DNA of 64,000 nucleotides from Acidovorax delafieldii (lineage in GTDB: Bacteria > Pseudomonadota > Gammaproteobacteria > Burkholderiales > Burkholderiaceae_C): positions 1 to 64,000 of the forward strand of contig NZ_VJWE01000011.1 of assembly GCF_007993815.1 (NCBI RefSeq), given 5' to 3'. The position numbers were made by a program, and so were the translations under genes. Below the pieces are notes generated by a model. The model did not search any database. It worked only from the letters and a program-made list of their open reading frames with translations, and was not told the origin of the DNA. This document shows positions 63,772-64,000 of this stretch, one piece after another. Numbering within the stretch: the first letter of the stretch is position 1; every line of letters begins with the position of its first letter.

Positions 63772-64000
63772 GCGCACCCTCGTCTACCCTGGCCCCCTGG
63801 CCCTACCCCCGCTGGATCGCCCACCGCGGTGCGGGCAAGCTGGCCCCTGAGAACACCTTGGCCGCCTTCCGGCTGGGTGCCCAATACGGCTACCGCATGT
63901 TCGAGTGCGACGCCAAGCTCAGCAGCGACGGCGTGCCTTTTCTGATGCACGACGCCACGCTGGAGCGCACGACCAACGGCCACGGCACCGGCGGCGACCT
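63768..64000 (+). CDS. ugpQ: Glycerophosphodiester phosphodiesterase, 5' part
   Basis: The first 77 residues are inside the window. They show the GDPD signature: [19 protein letters not shown] with catalytic His and Arg, [11 protein letters not shown] with metal-binding Glu and Asp, and [13 protein letters not shown] with the second catalytic His. The enzyme would cleave imported or internal glycerophosphodiesters to glycerol-3-phosphate and an alcohol, completing the ugp pathway. The start overlaps the VOC stop (ATGA). Confidence 0.93.
   Translation, partial: MSAPSSTLAPWPYPRWIAHRGAGKLAPENTLAAFRLGAQYGYRMFECDAKLSSDGVPFLMHDATLERTTNGHGTGGD

Overview
The window is a high-G+C chromosomal segment of a betaproteobacterium, almost certainly a member of the Comamonadaceae (Acidovorax-like). 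The evidence is the gene orders ispE - tRNA-Gln - prs - rplY - pth, ubiE - Tim44-like - ubiJ - ubiB and aspS - nudB - EEP nuclease - clsB, a very long DUF3683-type FAD/Fe-S oxidoreductase, and several copies of a short dispersed repeat with an AGCGCTTG core that I recognise from this family. No rRNA operon, IS element or CRISPR array is visible.

Left accessory zone (1-8.6 kb). Positions 1-2.4 kb carry small, unrelated, mostly membrane-protein genes on the minus strand, one followed directly by a site with the architecture of an integron attC (559-625). After a tRNA-Arg gene comes a compact 5.6-kb integrative element (2923-8589). It is bounded by a 48-bp near-perfect duplication of the 3' half of tRNA-Ile2(CAU). 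It carries a tyrosine integrase, paired putative integrase arm sites at both ends, several genes without recognisable function, a frameshifted small gene, and a winged-helix-like protein whose coding sequence contains three 33-bp-spaced dyad iterons plus one degenerate copy. That layout resembles the in-gene origin of the lambda O gene. No structural phage genes are present.

Core region 1 (8.6-23.6 kb): hrcA; nadK-recN-rapZ; mutY - dynamin-like GTPase - mutM on the minus strand; TPR protein - lolB - ispE - tRNA-Gln - prs - rplY - pth; a 2[4Fe-4S] ferredoxin. Transport region (23.8-31 kb): a dipeptide-type ABC importer (two permeases, two ATPases, a substrate-binding protein) followed by an amidase, which could hydrolyse an imported amide or peptide. 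Then come a membrane-anchored hypothetical, a TTC38-like TPR protein, a compositionally distinct gene with GIY-YIG-nuclease-like motifs, and a minus-strand run of a histidine phosphatase, a DUF429 protein, a DMT transporter, a BLUF photosensor next to folE, a cardiolipin synthase and an EEP nuclease.

Core region 2 (40-59 kb): a receiver-TPR regulator, nudB, a CsgG-type lipoprotein, aspS, a DUF502 protein, an FmdB-like protein, a sodium:solute symporter broken at a run of eight G, the ubiquinone genes ubiE/ubiJ/ubiB with a Tim44-like protein, DUF971 and HIT proteins, the giant oxidoreductase and serA. The right end (59-64 kb) is a complete ugpBAEC glycerol-3-phosphate import operon with a candidate Pho box upstream and a strong terminator after ugpB, followed by a VOC protein and a ugpQ-like phosphodiesterase that runs off the window.
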